Shown here: positions 1 through 11,830 of the stretch, piece by piece | How the letters are laid out: each line of letters opens with the position of its first letter | Position numbering within the stretch: position 1 is the stretch's first letter | Assembly (NCBI RefSeq): GCF_902167145.1 | Contig: NC_050098.1 | Coordinates: 131,204,207 to 131,268,206 of the forward strand | Source of the DNA: Zea mays | Taxonomy: Eukaryota; Streptophyta; Magnoliopsida; Poales; Poaceae | DNA length: 64,000 nt | Reading direction: 5' to 3' | The notes under the pieces: generated by a model | Databases searched by the model: none | Told to the model about the DNA's origin: nothing | Seen by the model: only the letters and a program-made list of their open reading frames with translations | Translations under genes and position numbers: made by a program

Positions 1-240
1 GAAGTTGAATCTTTGTAATGATTGTCACCAAGGTGTGGATATCCCCTGCAAGTTGTTGTGGTTATTAATAAAGATAGCTATTTAGTTGGGTAGTCCCTTT
101 ATTTCCACTTTCCTCTTTATCTGAGAAGCTGTCAGTGAAGTTGATCAGTTGTTTAGTGCTATGAAGATTTCCATATATCTTTTCTTATGCTGAAAGATTG
201 CAGAGTCAGATCTGATTTGTGTGTGCTTTCTACATCTGAG
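1..240 (+). other. E1 untranslated stretch upstream of gag
   Basis: AT-rich, no open frame, no primer binding site. By analogy with E2 and E5, where a separate ORF lies between the 5' LTR and gag, this is probably the spacer between that upstream ORF (outside the window) and gag. The gag frame becomes recognisable at about 241. Confidence 0.5.
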
Positions 241-1345
241 AACAGGCGTAGAGGTGCAAGGCGTGCTCAACTGGAGCAGCAGGCACCCCAGGAGGAGGCA
301 GCTTAGCAGCAGCAGTTGCCACCGTCACCCCCGATAACCGTTGAGCAGATGTTCCTAATGCAGACTCAAGCAGTCCAAGCAATTGGTCAGACCTTAGCAG
401 CAGTGCAGCAGGTGCAGCAGCAGCCACCCCCACCTCAACCTCAGGTGCAAGTCCAGATGCCACAGGTGCCTAGAGACAAGCGGGCAGAGTTCATGAGGGG
501 CCATCCCCTTGTCTTCGCACATACTGCTGATCCCATGGACGACGAAGATTGGTTGCGAACCGTGGAACGTGAGTTGCACACTACTCAGTGCAACGATTGC
601 GAGAAGGTTCTATATGGTCCCTGTCTACTAAGGGGAGCAGCACAGTCCTGGTGGGAGTCTTACCTCACCACCCATGCCGACCCTAAAGCCATCACCTGGC
701 AGGAGTTTAGGGACAAACTTCCGTCGCTACCATGTGCCTGAAGGACTGATGATAGTAAGGAAGGAGTTTCTGGCATTGAAGCAAGGCCCCCTGTCTGTCA
801 GTGAGTACAGAGACAAGTTTCTACAACTGTCATGCTACGCCCCAGAAGATGTCAACGCAGATGCTAAGAGGCAGTACTATTTTCTGAGAGGATTGGTTGA
901 CCCCTTCACTACCAGCTGATGAACCACACTTTCCCCACCTTCCAACACTTGATCGACCGAGCAATCATGACCAAAAGGAAGCGCCGGAATATGGAAGATA
1001 GGAAATGCAAGATTGGTGGATCTCAGGCCGGGAGTAGTACTTGTCCCCGCTACTCAGGCAACCCACCCCAGCACTTCAAGCAAGGTCACCCTCAAGGTCA
1101 CCAGCATCAGCGTCAGCACCAGCACCAGTAATAGAGGCAATTTCCTCAGTAGCAACAACAACAGTATCGTCAAAGCAACCAGCAGGGAGGAAATTAGTAC
1201 CACCGTCAGAACAACGAGACAGCTCGCCTTCCTGCCCCAGCAACCAACCAGAACAACCAAGCAGCTCCAGCGCAAGTAGGAGGTCGTGCATTCTTCTATT
1301 GTGGGGAACAAAACCATAGGGCGAAGCATTGTCCAAAGAAGGCAA
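241..1345 (+). pseudogene. gag: E1 gag pseudogene
   Basis: The retrotransposon capsid/nucleocapsid frame is readable from 241 as an Arg- and Gln-rich start, broken by TAG at 304. A Pro/Gln-rich segment follows, then the gag core (QSWWESYLTT region near 650-670 and the YHVPEGLM region after a +1 shift near 715). The core normally forms virus-like particles around the element RNA. Another stop lies near 917. A zinc-knuckle remnant is visible near 1290-1345 (YCGEQNHRAKHC), but the first Cys of the CCHC motif reads Phe. No continuous ORF exceeds about 140 codons. Family assignment is firm; exact ends are approximate because of frameshifts. Confidence 0.8.
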
Positions 1346-1499
1346 CTTAGCAGTCGCCAGCAGCCAATACCCCAGCAAGACAAGGAGCACCACAACAAGC
1401 ATCAGGAGGCCATGGTCAGGCCTACAACCGTGGAAAGGTGAACCACCTGGAGGCCGAAGCAATCCAGGATGCTTAGGACGTGGCAGTAGGTATGTTTCC

Positions 1500-4400
1500 A
1501 GCCGAATCCCATCCAGCAAAAGTATTATTTGACACTGGTGCCACACATTTTTTTTGTTTCTACATCATGGGTAGAAGCACATAACATCCCCATAGAACCA
1601 ATGATTCCACCTTTAAGAGTTAATTCAGTTGGGGGAAAAGTTCAGTCCGTTAGGATTTGTCTGAATCTAAGGATTGAAATAAGGGGGATAGACTTCCTTG
1701 CTAACCTAGTAGTATTGGGTACTCAAGGGTTAGATGTCATCTTAGGGATGAATTGGCTACACAGAAACCAAGCCACTGTCACTTGTGACAAGAGAATAGT
1801 CAAGTTGGTGTCCCCATCCGGAAAGGAAGTAGTAACTAAACTGTACTTGCCTGAACTAGAATAAGGAGCATGTCACCATTTATCAGTAGATGACAAGGAG
1901 GCCAATCCAATTGAGGATATTAGAATTGTGTTGGAATTCCCCGACGTATTCCTTGAAGAGTTACCAGGCATGCCACCTGAAAGGAAAGTTGAATTTACCA
2001 TAGAGCTTATCCCAGGCACCGCCCCAATTTCCAAGAGAGTCTATCGAGTGTCTGGAATAGAACTGGTGGAACTCAAGAAGCAGATTGATGAATTGTTAGA
2101 GAAAGGCTACATCAGACCAAGTACCTCGCCTTGGGCAGCCCCATTGCTATTTGTGGAGAAGAAGGATGGTACAAATAAGATGTGCATTGATTACAGATCT
2201 TTGCATGAAGTCACTATCAAGAAAAAGTACCCCTACCTTGAATTGAAGATCTATTTGATCAGTTGAGAGGAGCCAGTGTGTTCTCAAAGATAGATCTGAG
2301 GTCAGTTACCATCAGCTCAGAATCCGACCTTCGGATATACCAAAGACAGCATTCATCACCAAGTATGAACTATATGAGTTCACGGTCATGTCATTTGGTT
2401 TGTCGAATGCGCCAGCTTACTTCATGTACTTGATGAATAGTGTGTTCATGGACTACCTCGACCAGTTCCTAGTGGTGTTCATTGATGATATCCTTGTATA
2501 TTCCTAGAATGAGCAAGAGCATGAAGAGCACTTGAGGAAAGTAATGCAGAGGCTACGAGATTGCCAGTTGTATGCCAAGCTTAGCAAGTGCGAGTTTTGG
2601 ATCAGTGAAGTCCCATTCTTGGGTCACATTATAAACCGAGAGGGATTGGGTGTGGATCCGAAGAAGGTAGCAGCTATTTTGGACTGGAAAGCACCGAAAG
2701 ATGTCCGAGGAATCAAGGGTTTCATCAGAATGGTCGGTTACTATTGGCGTTTCATTGAGGGTTTCTCCAAGATTGCCAGGCCAATGATAGCCTTGCTGAC
2801 AAAGAAGGTTGAGTTCAAGTGGACCCCCGCGTGCCAAGAATCATTTGAGATGTTGAAGCAGAAATTGACAACATCACCAGTATTGATTCTGCCAGACGTC
2901 CACAAGTCATTCTCAGTATATTGTGATGCTTCGTACACCGGACTAGGATGTGTGTTAATGCAGGAAGGGAGAGTAGTGGCATACTCGTCCCGAGAGTTGA
3001 AGATTCATGAGAAGAATTATCCTACTCATGATCTAGAGTTAGCAACAGTGGTTCATGCACTGAAGACCTGGAGGCACTATTTGTATGAATAGAAGTGTGA
3101 TATCTACACGGACCACAAGAGTCTCAAGTACATATTTTCTCAGTCAGAGCTAAACATGAGGTAGCAAAGATGGCTAGAATTGATCAAAGATTATGAGTTG
3201 GAAATACATTATCATCCAGGCAAAGCAAATGTGGTTGCAGATGCTTTGAGCAGAAAGAGTCAAGTTAATATATTGGTCGCTCACCCGATGCCGTACGAGC
3301 TAGCATAGGAATTCGACAGGCTGAGTCTCGGATTTCTGAAGAACACTCAAGGAGTGACAGTTGAGCTAGAACCCACTCTGGAGCAAGACATCAGGAAAGG
3401 TCAGAAAGACGATGAAAAGATCAACGAGATTTGGTAGCTGATCATAGATGGGAAAGGTCTAGATTTCCGTGAAGATGCTGAAGGAGTGGTATGGTTCAAG
3501 GATAGGCTGTGCGTTCCCGACATCAAATCGATCCGGGAACTGATTCTCAAGGAAGCTCATGAGACAACATATTCTATACACCCTGGTAGCGAGAAGATGT
3601 ACCAAGACCTGTATAAAAGATTCTGGTGGTACGATATGAAAAGGGAGATAGCAGAGTACGTTGTCAGATGTGATAGTTGTCAGAGGACCAAGGCAGAACA
3701 TCAGAGGCCCGCAGGTTTGTTGCAGCCGTTGCAGATTCCTCAATGGGAATGGGATAAGATTGGGATGGACTTTATAGTCAGTCTGCCCTGTACTCGAGCT
3801 GGTTATGACTCCATCTGGGGAGTAGTGGACCGTTTAACAAAGGCGGTCCATTTCATACCAGTCAAGACCACGTATAACAGTGAAGTGTTAGCAGAATTAT
3901 ACATGTCTCAGATTGTGTGCTTGCATGGCGTCCCAAAGAAGATAGTATCAGACAGAGGCACCTAGTTCACTTCTCATTTCTAGCAGTAGCTACATGAAGC
4001 TTTGGGTACACATTTGAAGTTCAGTTTAGCTTATCACCCACAGACAGATGGTTAGACAGAGAGAACCAACCAGATTCTTGAAGATATGTTGAGGGCTTGT
4101 GCTTTGCAAGACAAGTTAGGTTGGGACAAGAGGCTACCATATGCAGAATTCTCCTACAACAACAGCTATCATGCCAGTCTGAAGATGTCACCATTCCAAG
4201 CACTTTATGGGAGGGATTGCAGAACTCCATTGCATTGGGACCAACCCGGTGAAAGGCAGGTGTTCGATCCAGATACTTTTCTTGAAGCTGAAGAGAATAT
4301 CAGAATGGTTCGAGAGAATATGAAGACAGCGCATTCTAGACAGTAAAGCTATGCCGACACCCGAAGAAGAGAACTAAGTTTTGAAGTGGGAGACTATGTT

Positions 4401-4813
4401 TACTTGAAAGTGTCACCCATCAGAGGAACCACAAGGTTTGGAGTCAAAGGCAAGCTAGCACCTCGATATATCGGACCGTACCAGATTCAAGCAATACGTG
4501 GAGAAGTGGCATATCAACTTAGCTTACCAGAAAATCTATCCGCCGTGCATGATGTGTTTCACGTGTCTCAGCTAAAGAAATGCTTGCGAGTACCAGAAGA
4601 GTAGTTGCTAACAAAGGACCTTTAAGTTCAAGAAGATCTAACATATATTGAGAAGCCAACTCAAATTCTGGAGACAACGGATCATGTTACTCGAAGAAGC
4701 ACCATCAGGATGTGCAAAGTCAAATGGGGCCATCATTCAGAAGAAGAAGCAACCTGGGAAAGAGAAGATGATTTGAAAGCCATGTGCCTTGAACTCTTTG
4801 CTAGCCAGCCCTG
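1500..4813 (+). pseudogene. pol: E1 pol pseudogene (PR-RT-RH-IN-chromodomain)
   Basis: Fragments in order: protease (VLFDTGATH near 1520), the connection to RT (1928-2266), the RT catalytic motif FIDD near 2480 followed at once by a stop, RT thumb and RNase H (2532-3270), the integrase zinc region with CDSCQR (near 3670), the integrase core with DFIV and the DRGT segment, then TER in a run of stops near 3960-4060, and a chromodomain (HHSEEEATWE near 4730). Most in-frame stops sit where relatives have Gln (for example near 3090, 3162, 3960, 4050), consistent with C-to-T decay. The chromodomain in chromoviruses is thought to bind heterochromatin marks during integration. Not translatable as one protein. 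Confidence 0.88.
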
Positions 4814-4832
4814 AATCTCGAGGGCGAGATTC
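4813..4832 (+). repeat. E1 inverted repeat upstream of polypurine tract
   Basis: GAATCTCG (4813-4820) and CGAGATTC (4825-4832) form a perfect 8-bp stem with a 4-base loop, 18 bases before the 3' LTR. The same arrangement occurs in E2, E4 and E5. The following polypurine tract is degenerate (CAGGAGGATAGG, about 4837-4848). Confidence 0.75.
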
Positions 4833-4850
4833 TTTTCAGGAGGATAGGTC

Positions 4851-6862
4851 TGTAACACCCTGAATTTGGGGGTATAATTTTTTTCTAATTACGTACCAAA
4901 TTCAGGTGTTACTCTTCTCTCTCTCTAGTCTCTCTCTCTTTTTCTTTTTGGTAGAATTAGCTTAATTAGTGAGGGGTTAATTATTTTATTTTGTCCAAAC
5001 AATATGAGTCATGAAATGTTGCATCATGCTGAGCTCCAAATATTCTTTGAATTGTTGCACATGTTTGATTTGATTTGAATTTGAAACTTGATTTGAATTT
5101 GAATTGAAAACCCTAGAGAAAATAAATAGAAAAAGCATTAGAAATTGCCTAGAAAATGGAAAACCCATTTCAGCCCAAGTCTGCACAGCAGGCCAAGCCC
5201 CCCCCCCACGCGTGCCCTTAGCCCCTGACAGGCGGACCTCGCCTGTCGGCGCCAGCCCCCACGCCCCTTCTCTCCCTCTCGCTGCTCTGTGGGGCCGGTC
5301 TGTTGGCACCGTTTCTTTTCGCACGCGCTCATCCTCTCTCTCTGCCCCATGGACCCCACTCGTCAGCACGTCCCTAACCTCTCGCCCAGGCCCACGCCCA
5401 CGCCGTGGACGCACCCACGTCCTCGCGTTCTCCGGCCACCTCCTCATGCCCTCGCCCCTTTAGAGCCCACACCCTGCTCGCCCACTCCCCCTGCTCATTT
5501 GCGCCCTCAGCTGAGCTCTCTTGCCCCCTCTCCCGCCCTGCGCGCGCAACCAGGCCACTCTGCCGCCGTTCACCGAAGCCCGCCGCCCGTTCCACGACCA
5601 CTGTTGAGTCCCTGTTGCGTTTGTTGCCTAGGTGAGATCGGCCTCACCGTCAGCAACTCGAGACACCCCTTGGTCCGCCTTCTTTCCCTCTGGTTTGCCC
5701 GGTCCGCGCTCACCAGAGTGTTTTCCCATGCAGCCAGAGTCCGCCGCCATCGACCCGAGGCTTCACCGCACCCTTGCCGTCTCCCATGCGCTCCTGAGTT
5801 CACACTCGAGGTGAGCAACCTCCCTATGCACTTAATTCAACCGTTACTGCCCTAGTGCTCGCGCAATTCCTCGCCGAAGTTGATCCACGCCGCCGTTAGA
5901 CCGCCTCGCCGTGTTCCGCGCTCTCTGGTGCCCCCGCGCCAGTAATGCGCCCGGGACTGAGTTCGCCAGGTCGCCCTGATCGTGCCTGAGCCCTTCCCCA
6001 AGTCCCTAGAGCCCCGGCATGCCCGTTCCTCTCATCTCCGACGACCTCACAGCCGAGGGGCAGGAGCGGCGCCGCCCGCAGCCGTAAAACCTTCCCGGCG
6101 TTGATCTCCACCGTTCGATCCTGATCGCATGGTCCAGATCACCGGGTACCGATTCGCGCCCACGCGCCCTGTCCTCGGGCCCGCCTGTCAGTGCCTGCGC
6201 CTCCTGGCACTGGGCCCGGCTGGTCAACTCGCCTTCTCCTCTGGTCGCTGACGCCCCGTCCCCGCCTGTCAGCGCTCGCTGCGTGCCCGCGACCAAGCGT
6301 GCGTCCATGGATCAGATCTTGGCCCTTGATCTACGATCTGATGGCCGAGAACACCACGTACCCCTTCGCGTGTGATTTTAGCTAAAGAGACCATGAGTTT
6401 TCGGGTAATAGAACCCACCGTCCTTAGACTTTAAGCACAGGCCCCTGAACTTTTATAAACAGACCCCTTGCACTTTTAAATAATTACAGAATTGGACCTA
6501 TTTTCATATTTCAAACTTCAAAACTTGTTTATTTCATACCTTTTTCATATGAACTCCAAATTTAGTGATTCAAATTGCAAAACATTCATAGGAATATTCT
6601 CTGTTCAAATAAATTATGTTCATTCATAGTCTGTACACTCTAATTTTGTGTCTAACTATAGGTTAGTGTATGTATTGATTTATTCACTTAATAAAATAAA
6701 TAAAAAGGGAAACCCTAGTGGTAAATGGATGTTTAATATTGTGAAGTTAATAATATGTGATGTATGAACTTATCTCTGGTTTAAATTTGATATCTCATTA
6801 AAAAAAGTAGAGTTAGATTATGTAATCATGGACAACACTTAAAGAATAATCAACTACTATAT
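4851..6862 (+). repeat. E1 3' LTR, left part
   Basis: Begins TGTAACACCC. It contains a CT-rich tract (4912-4950), a GC-rich stretch 5200-6350 that yields long but unsupported ORFs on both strands, and an AT-rich end. A splice-donor-like GAG/GTGAGC lies at 5811. It stops at the insertion point of E2; the five bases before E2 are TATAT. No gene recognised. Confidence 0.85.
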
Positions 6863-8129
6863 TGTAACACCCCTGGTGTTGCTGCCACTAAAACTTGAGC
6901 ATGACATCATAAGCATTGGCATATCATGTGTTTGTCACACCTAGAGTGCATTCACTAGGCAAAAATTTCAAACAAGGTTGTATTGATGGGACATGTTTTT
7001 AGTGAAACCCTAGGGTACAGTGCTTAACCCTAGATTGGGCTTAATAGAGCAAACAAGGCCTAATAAGAGAAAACTTCAAAACTCAATTGAAATAGTCATA
7101 AAATTTCACCATGAATAAACTTAAATGGCATCCAAACCCTAGAAGTACTAAAAACCCTAAATGGACACCTGAGAAACCCTGGACTGAAACCCTAGGGGGG
7201 TTGTATGCAAAATGTGCCCATTTTTGGACCTAAGTGCAAAAACCATGAAATTAGGGTATCTTAACTCATATGATTCACATGTATGTGGATTTGCAACTTA
7301 AACCCTAAGTTTTGGGTCTATTTGCAAAAAGTCACATTTGAGCTCTAATGAGTTAAATCTGAAATTCAGTCGAATTGGCTCAACTTTGGGGCCCTATATC
7401 TTCCAAATTATGAAGATTTTGCCCTAGGTCAACACATCAAAATTTTAGAGCTATGTAAGGAGAATAACTTTGCTATAGAGATCATGCCTTCGTACCATGA
7501 AGTATTTTGAGATAAATGTGCCCAAAGTTGGGTTGTCAGACTACCCTTGGTCTGAATTCAGAATAGCAGTGAGATTGGGCAATCTTTGGACTATAATTCG
7601 ACCATGATCTAGTGGGAATTTGACTAGGGATGCTATAGCAAAAGTGAACATGGATTATAGATCTATAACTTTGATGCAGATGAATTATGAGGTTGTCACA
7701 TAAAATTTGGAGAAAAGCTGCCTTGAATCTGCTCTGTCAGGCGTCTGAAGGGAGTCTGATGGTACAGTAACTAAAACAGATTACAAGTTCAGCCCCCTCG
7801 CCACCAGTGATCTTTGCGCCATGATTTGCACCGTCGCTGCGATTCGTGCTCTCCGGTAAGTGGATAACCACGGTGGAGTAAAGATCTTGGCACCAGATCA
7901 GCTCGGGGTCGGTCGCGGATGAGTTTCACCGTACCCACTTGCTCGTCGTGCAACCGGGATAGACCTCGCTGCCGTTGGCCGCTCACCGTTGTGCGCCACG
8001 TGCTAAAGCGCTTGACCACGTCGCAGTGAAACACGTCGTGCATGCCCGGTCATCGCCGGAGAGCTGCCACGGTGAAAGCCACTAACCCCGAGTGCCAGTG
8101 ACCTTCTTCCTCTCCGGCCGCCAGCCTGC

Positions 8130-8136
8130 TATAAAT
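8130..8136 (+). promoter_or_regulatory. E2 5' LTR TATA-like box
   Basis: TATAAAT in the middle of the LTR, followed by GC-rich sequence, as expected for the LTR promoter. The corresponding place in the 3' LTR reads TACAAT (near 17759), so the 3' copy has lost it. A donor-like GTAAGT at 7855 lies upstream of this box, so the true start site is uncertain. Confidence 0.5.
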
Positions 8137-9255
8137 TGCCGACCCCGCCTGCTCCGCTAGGTAGTTGTGCAACCAGTGAAGCAACTCGTGCCTCGAATCA
8201 TCCCCTAGAACTCCCCAATTTGAGATTTCCCCCAAATCACTCAAGAACACCGAGCGGTTTGACCTCGCCGTGGCCAGCGCATCTCAGGTCCGTTCATGCC
8301 CTCTGAGTCCTCATTTAAGTATCCTTGGATGCTCCTGATACTCTCTGACCCATCCAATTGAGCTAGAGTCCCTAGGATCGCCGGGAACATGTTAGGTTAC
8401 TCGTGGTGTCCACTGTCACCGTGGGCAGGGCGTGTTAGTGCGCCACTGGTGAAATTAGTTAAGGGGAAACATTCATTAGGGCTTGAATTAGGTTTAAACC
8501 GAAGAAGAGCACCAGCCGTTGCAGGATCCGACCGGCGTGGGCTCGCTAGAGCTCGGCTCTCCGCCGGACCGCTTCGTGGACCTCAGAGTGTAAAGGAATA
8601 GAAACGCAGGGAGGTTTTTGTAAAAGTCAGTGAGACATAAGAATAGTGCGCGGGTTCCTTGTTAGAATTTTCAAACCAGCAAGGACTTCGGTGCAAAACC
8701 ACCCTGCGGGCGCGAGCGCACGGGCGCGTTTTGCTTGATCTGGTCCAACTTGGGCCAGTTTCGGCCCAGTTCTGTTAGTCCTTTTTCTTTTTCTGTCAGG
8801 ACTAAAGAAATTCTAGAAAATTGCAAAAAAATGCTAAAAATACCAAACCAAATTTACTAGAATCCTAATTTTCCATAGTATTTAGTAAAAATAGTTTCAT
8901 GATTTTTAGTCCAAAGAGGAAATTATAGAACATTTAAAATAGCCAAAATCCATACTTCTGGATTTTTAGGGAATAATTAATAATTCCAAAATTCACCAAA
9001 CTTTTTAGGTAAACTTTAAATAATATTTAGAAGCCTTGGGTAAAGTTTGGTATGATTTGGACCATGTTTGATACTTAGAACCCAAAACCCTAGCCCCCCT
9101 ACCCTATGAACTTCACTATAAACTCTGAAAACACTAAGTTTTCGGAGATCTGTGAAGGAAAGTTATATTCAAGACATTAGATAATAAACTTTTATTATCT
9201 TAGCATTTTCATGAGCATTACATGAGCATTCATGATTATATATGGTTATATCTAG

Positions 9256-9384
9256 AGAACGAAGAGGAAGTAGAAGTCGAAGAAGCAAGGACTTCACCAC
9301 CACCACCACCTGAAGAACCTAAGGCAGGAAATTGCTTCTACTTTGATATCTGTGGAGCATAGCCTGATACACCAGTAACACAAG
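9256..9384 (+). other. E2 LTR acidic mini-exon-like block
   Basis: Follows TATATCTAG and ends CAAG/GCAAGC, a GC-type splice donor. It reads as a Glu-rich then Pro-rich peptide (EEEVEVEEA...SPPPPPEE). A TAG breaks the frame near 9360 in this copy, while the 3' LTR copy (about 18890-19018) stays open. Similar blocks occur at the same relative place in E1 and E5. Splicing is an inference. Confidence 0.45.
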
Positions 9385-10863
9385 GCAAGCCCTGATGCAT
9401 TTTCCACCTCCTTGTTCCTTTTAAAATCTTTCTCACTTGCTTGATGCATTAGGTGATAGGAGTTGTGTGCTAAACCAATTCCTGCATTTCCTTCCTTGGA
9501 TTTGAGTACTTCTCCTTAATCCCTGATTTACAAAAAGGTTTTTCTTATTCTTAGCTTTGCTCTAGAAAAACAAAATGTTTTGTTTTGACAAAAGATGATG
9601 CTTCAAGTGGGTGGGATATTTTCAAAAATAAAATTTGATGGTGGATCCATCATGGCCGTGATGGGTTCAACATCGGAAAAGATGTACCTCTACCAAGTAC
9701 CAAACTTTGGGTTTGAAATGATAAAGTTGAGACCGGGCGGGTGACTTGCACGAGAAAGAGAGAGTCTCGGTGTAGTGTCTCCGTCTGAGTCGATTAAGGA
9801 CCATGTCGATGTAGGCTTGATGATCGAGGACCCTTTAGCTGGTCACATGCCTCGTCATGGGTAAGCTTTGCTTCGGGCAAACTAATACCAGATTAAGATA
9901 GCACGCAATGGGAGTGAAGAGATAGCGAGAGTAGCGTGTACCCTCCGTGGCAAGAGGCTGGACGGTGGTGTATCTGTGCTCTCGGTTGGTGTGAACCTGA
10001 TCTAGTCTTAAGAACCCCGGTGGCGAGTTGACATATGCAAGGGTTAAGTGCTACATATGTCGTGTGATTGGAGATCCTCAGCTGAGTATAATCGATTCGG
10101 ATCACCGTAACTTCGCAGACATGAAGACTTGGTCACTGACCTACACGTAGCATTCCAGTGAATAAGAAAGGGGTGATAAGAAATTGGCTAGTATAGGTCC
10201 AGTGATTGAACTAGGGTAGAAAGAACCCTAGATGCAGGTAACTTCACTTAATCTGACAAATAAAACTAGATTTTTAAGGATCCACTATTAGTAAGCATTT
10301 ATGCAAACAGAGTCTTTGATTATTGACAAGCCATACCTTGACTCCCAAAGGCCAGCATATCCTTGAGAGTCTTTTATTGTGACGGGTAAGACTTGCGAAA
10401 GTACATTTCGTACTCATGGCTTTGTCCCATGTTGTTTTAGGTGAAGAAGCAGCAAACTTTTGTTGCTTCTATACCAAGGTGGTACCAAAGGAAGAGAATC
10501 AAGACTAAAGCTACGGGAGGAAAGGTCCTCCGTTAAGAAAAACTTTTTACTGTTTATTCGGGAGGGGTTTTTGCCTCCCAGGTTATGTAATAATAATACT
10601 CTGCACTCATATATTTTGTTCTGATCTGTAACTATATAACTATGTCTTACTTTTCAATAAAGTAAGTTATTGTAAATGCTTCCGCATTTTGGTACCTCCG
10701 ATGTATTGTAATGTCTGGTGACGGGTGAAATGCTCTTGGGAAAGGTAAGGAATTCAGATACCGAACTTGTCAAGTGATCAGGTGCACCTGCAGGGTTGTC
10801 TGAGGTCTGTTGGACAAGGACAACTGCAGGTGGGCCTAATGACTTGGGAGGTTCTGTCACAGC

Positions 10864-10875
10864 TGGTATCGGAGC
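10864..10875 (+). other. E2 primer binding site
   Basis: TGGTATCGGAGC two bases after the 5' LTR. It matches the initiator-Met tRNA 3' end complement (TGGTATCAGAGC) with one A-to-G change, which still allows a G-U pair. Confidence 0.88.
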
Positions 10876-11103
10876 GAAGCCCATCTCTGCAGATGTTATG
10901 AGACATTTTCAAAAAGAATTTTCAAAGACTTATCTAGAAAATTTCTTTCCTTCTTATCTAACTACCTTCTGAAATACTTATTTTAAAGACTAGATAGTAG
11001 AGTGCAATGTATAGAAGGGTGTGAATCAACTAAGGTTGATTCTGTAATTATACATGCATCATGCTAAAAACTATGCTAATAATATTTTCCCTCTCATGGA
11101 GAT

Positions 11104-11688
11104 ATGCCGCCGCGCACAAGAAAAACCGCGCGCAAGTCTACCGGACCCATCGACGTGCCTCGCCATCAACTAGCCCCAAGGCATGAGGACAGTAGTAGTG
11201 GTAGCAATGATCCAATCGAGGATCTGGAAGCTCAAGTAGAACAACTTCGAACAGAGCTCCGTCACAGGAACGATATATGGGTCGAGGATGGTGAGAGAAT
11301 AAATGAATTAAGAACTGACATCCGCCACCTGCAAGACCAACTTGCTGAACGAGATTTAGCGCTCGATTGGGCTGTTAAGTCACGTTCACTTGCTTGGGCC
11401 AAGGAAGCCAAAGCTCGAGCCCACGTGGAGGAGCTTAGCAGAGCCGTGGACATCTTGCAGGTTTACTGTAATACACTACATGAGGAAGTTCATGTATTGT
11501 ATTCACAACCGCACCCTAACGTACCTGCGGATCCTGTCGGGATGGAAGCCGGACCTTCTAGAGCAGCGGGTGAAGCCCTTGGAGGGGAACTGGACCTTTT
11601 TAGGCCTCCTCCTTCCATGAATCTGGTCGACGAATGGTCTCCTACACCCGACAGCGAGGCTACCAAAAGTGATAAGAAGCTAGAGTAG
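11104..11688 (+). CDS. E2 upstream ORF (ORF0): coiled-coil protein of unknown function
   Basis: An open frame of 194 codons between the PBS and gag. A basic N terminus (about residues 1-25) is followed by a long heptad-rich predicted coiled coil (about 38-130; LEAQVEQLRTEL, LQDQLAERDLAL) and an acidic, Pro-containing tail. It is not gag: no zinc knuckle or capsid core, and a separate gag follows at 11831. E5 and E4 carry an ORF at the same place with a similar coiled coil plus tail, but with an additional N-terminal domain that this copy lacks. The ATG at 11104 is the first in the frame and lies shortly after a pyrimidine-rich stretch. It is fully open although gag and pol in this element are broken. 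Function unknown; accessory retrotransposon ORFs are known, but I cannot say whether this one is described. Confidence 0.65.
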   Translation: MPPRTRKTARKSTGPIDVPRHQLAPRHEDSSSGSNDPIEDLEAQVEQLRTELRHRNDIWVEDGERINELRTDIRHLQDQLAERDLALDWAVKSRSLAWAKEAKARAHVEELSRAVDILQVYCNTLHEEVHVLYSQPHPNVPADPVGMEAGPSRAAGEALGGELDLFRPPPSMNLVDEWSPTPDSEATKSDKKLE

Positions 11689-11830
11689 CGTAGTATAGAA
11701 GTAGTGATAATGTGTAATAGGTGATGTAATCCTGTTGTAAATTCGAGTCTGTATCATTACCTTTTTAAGTAATGTAAAATGGATGGTTTGCTTTGGCATA
11801 TTATATTTTTCCAAATGTTCTTTGCCTCAT
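11689..11830 (+). other. E2 spacer between ORF0 and gag
   Basis: AT-rich, no ORF. A pyrimidine-rich run (TTTTCCAAATGTTCTTTGCC) precedes the gag ATG, compatible with a splice acceptor region, but no clear CAG is present. Confidence 0.4.

Larger units (their letters stand above)
6863..10861 (+). repeat. E2 5' LTR
   Basis: 3,999 bp, TG...CA. Features: TATA-like TATAAAT at 8130-8136; an exon-like acidic block 9256-9384 flanked by AG and a GC-type donor; a short inverted repeat AGTAC/GTACT at 10400-10414; an acceptor-like TTGTTTTAG ending 10440. The ORFs in it are not supported as genes. Confidence 0.92.

Noticed and set aside
5104..6385. Long GC-rich ORFs on both strands in the E1 3' LTR
   Set aside because: They overlap each other in several frames, have no recognisable domain and lie wholly within an LTR; GC-rich DNA lacks stop codons by chance.
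7010..7330. Telomere-like CCCTAAA words in the E2 LTRs
   Set aside because: Single scattered copies, not tandem; common by chance in AT-rich grass DNA.
10864..10875. tRNA-like TGGTATCGGAGC taken as part of a tRNA gene
   Set aside because: Only the 12-base 3'-end complement is present next to an LTR; it is the primer binding site.
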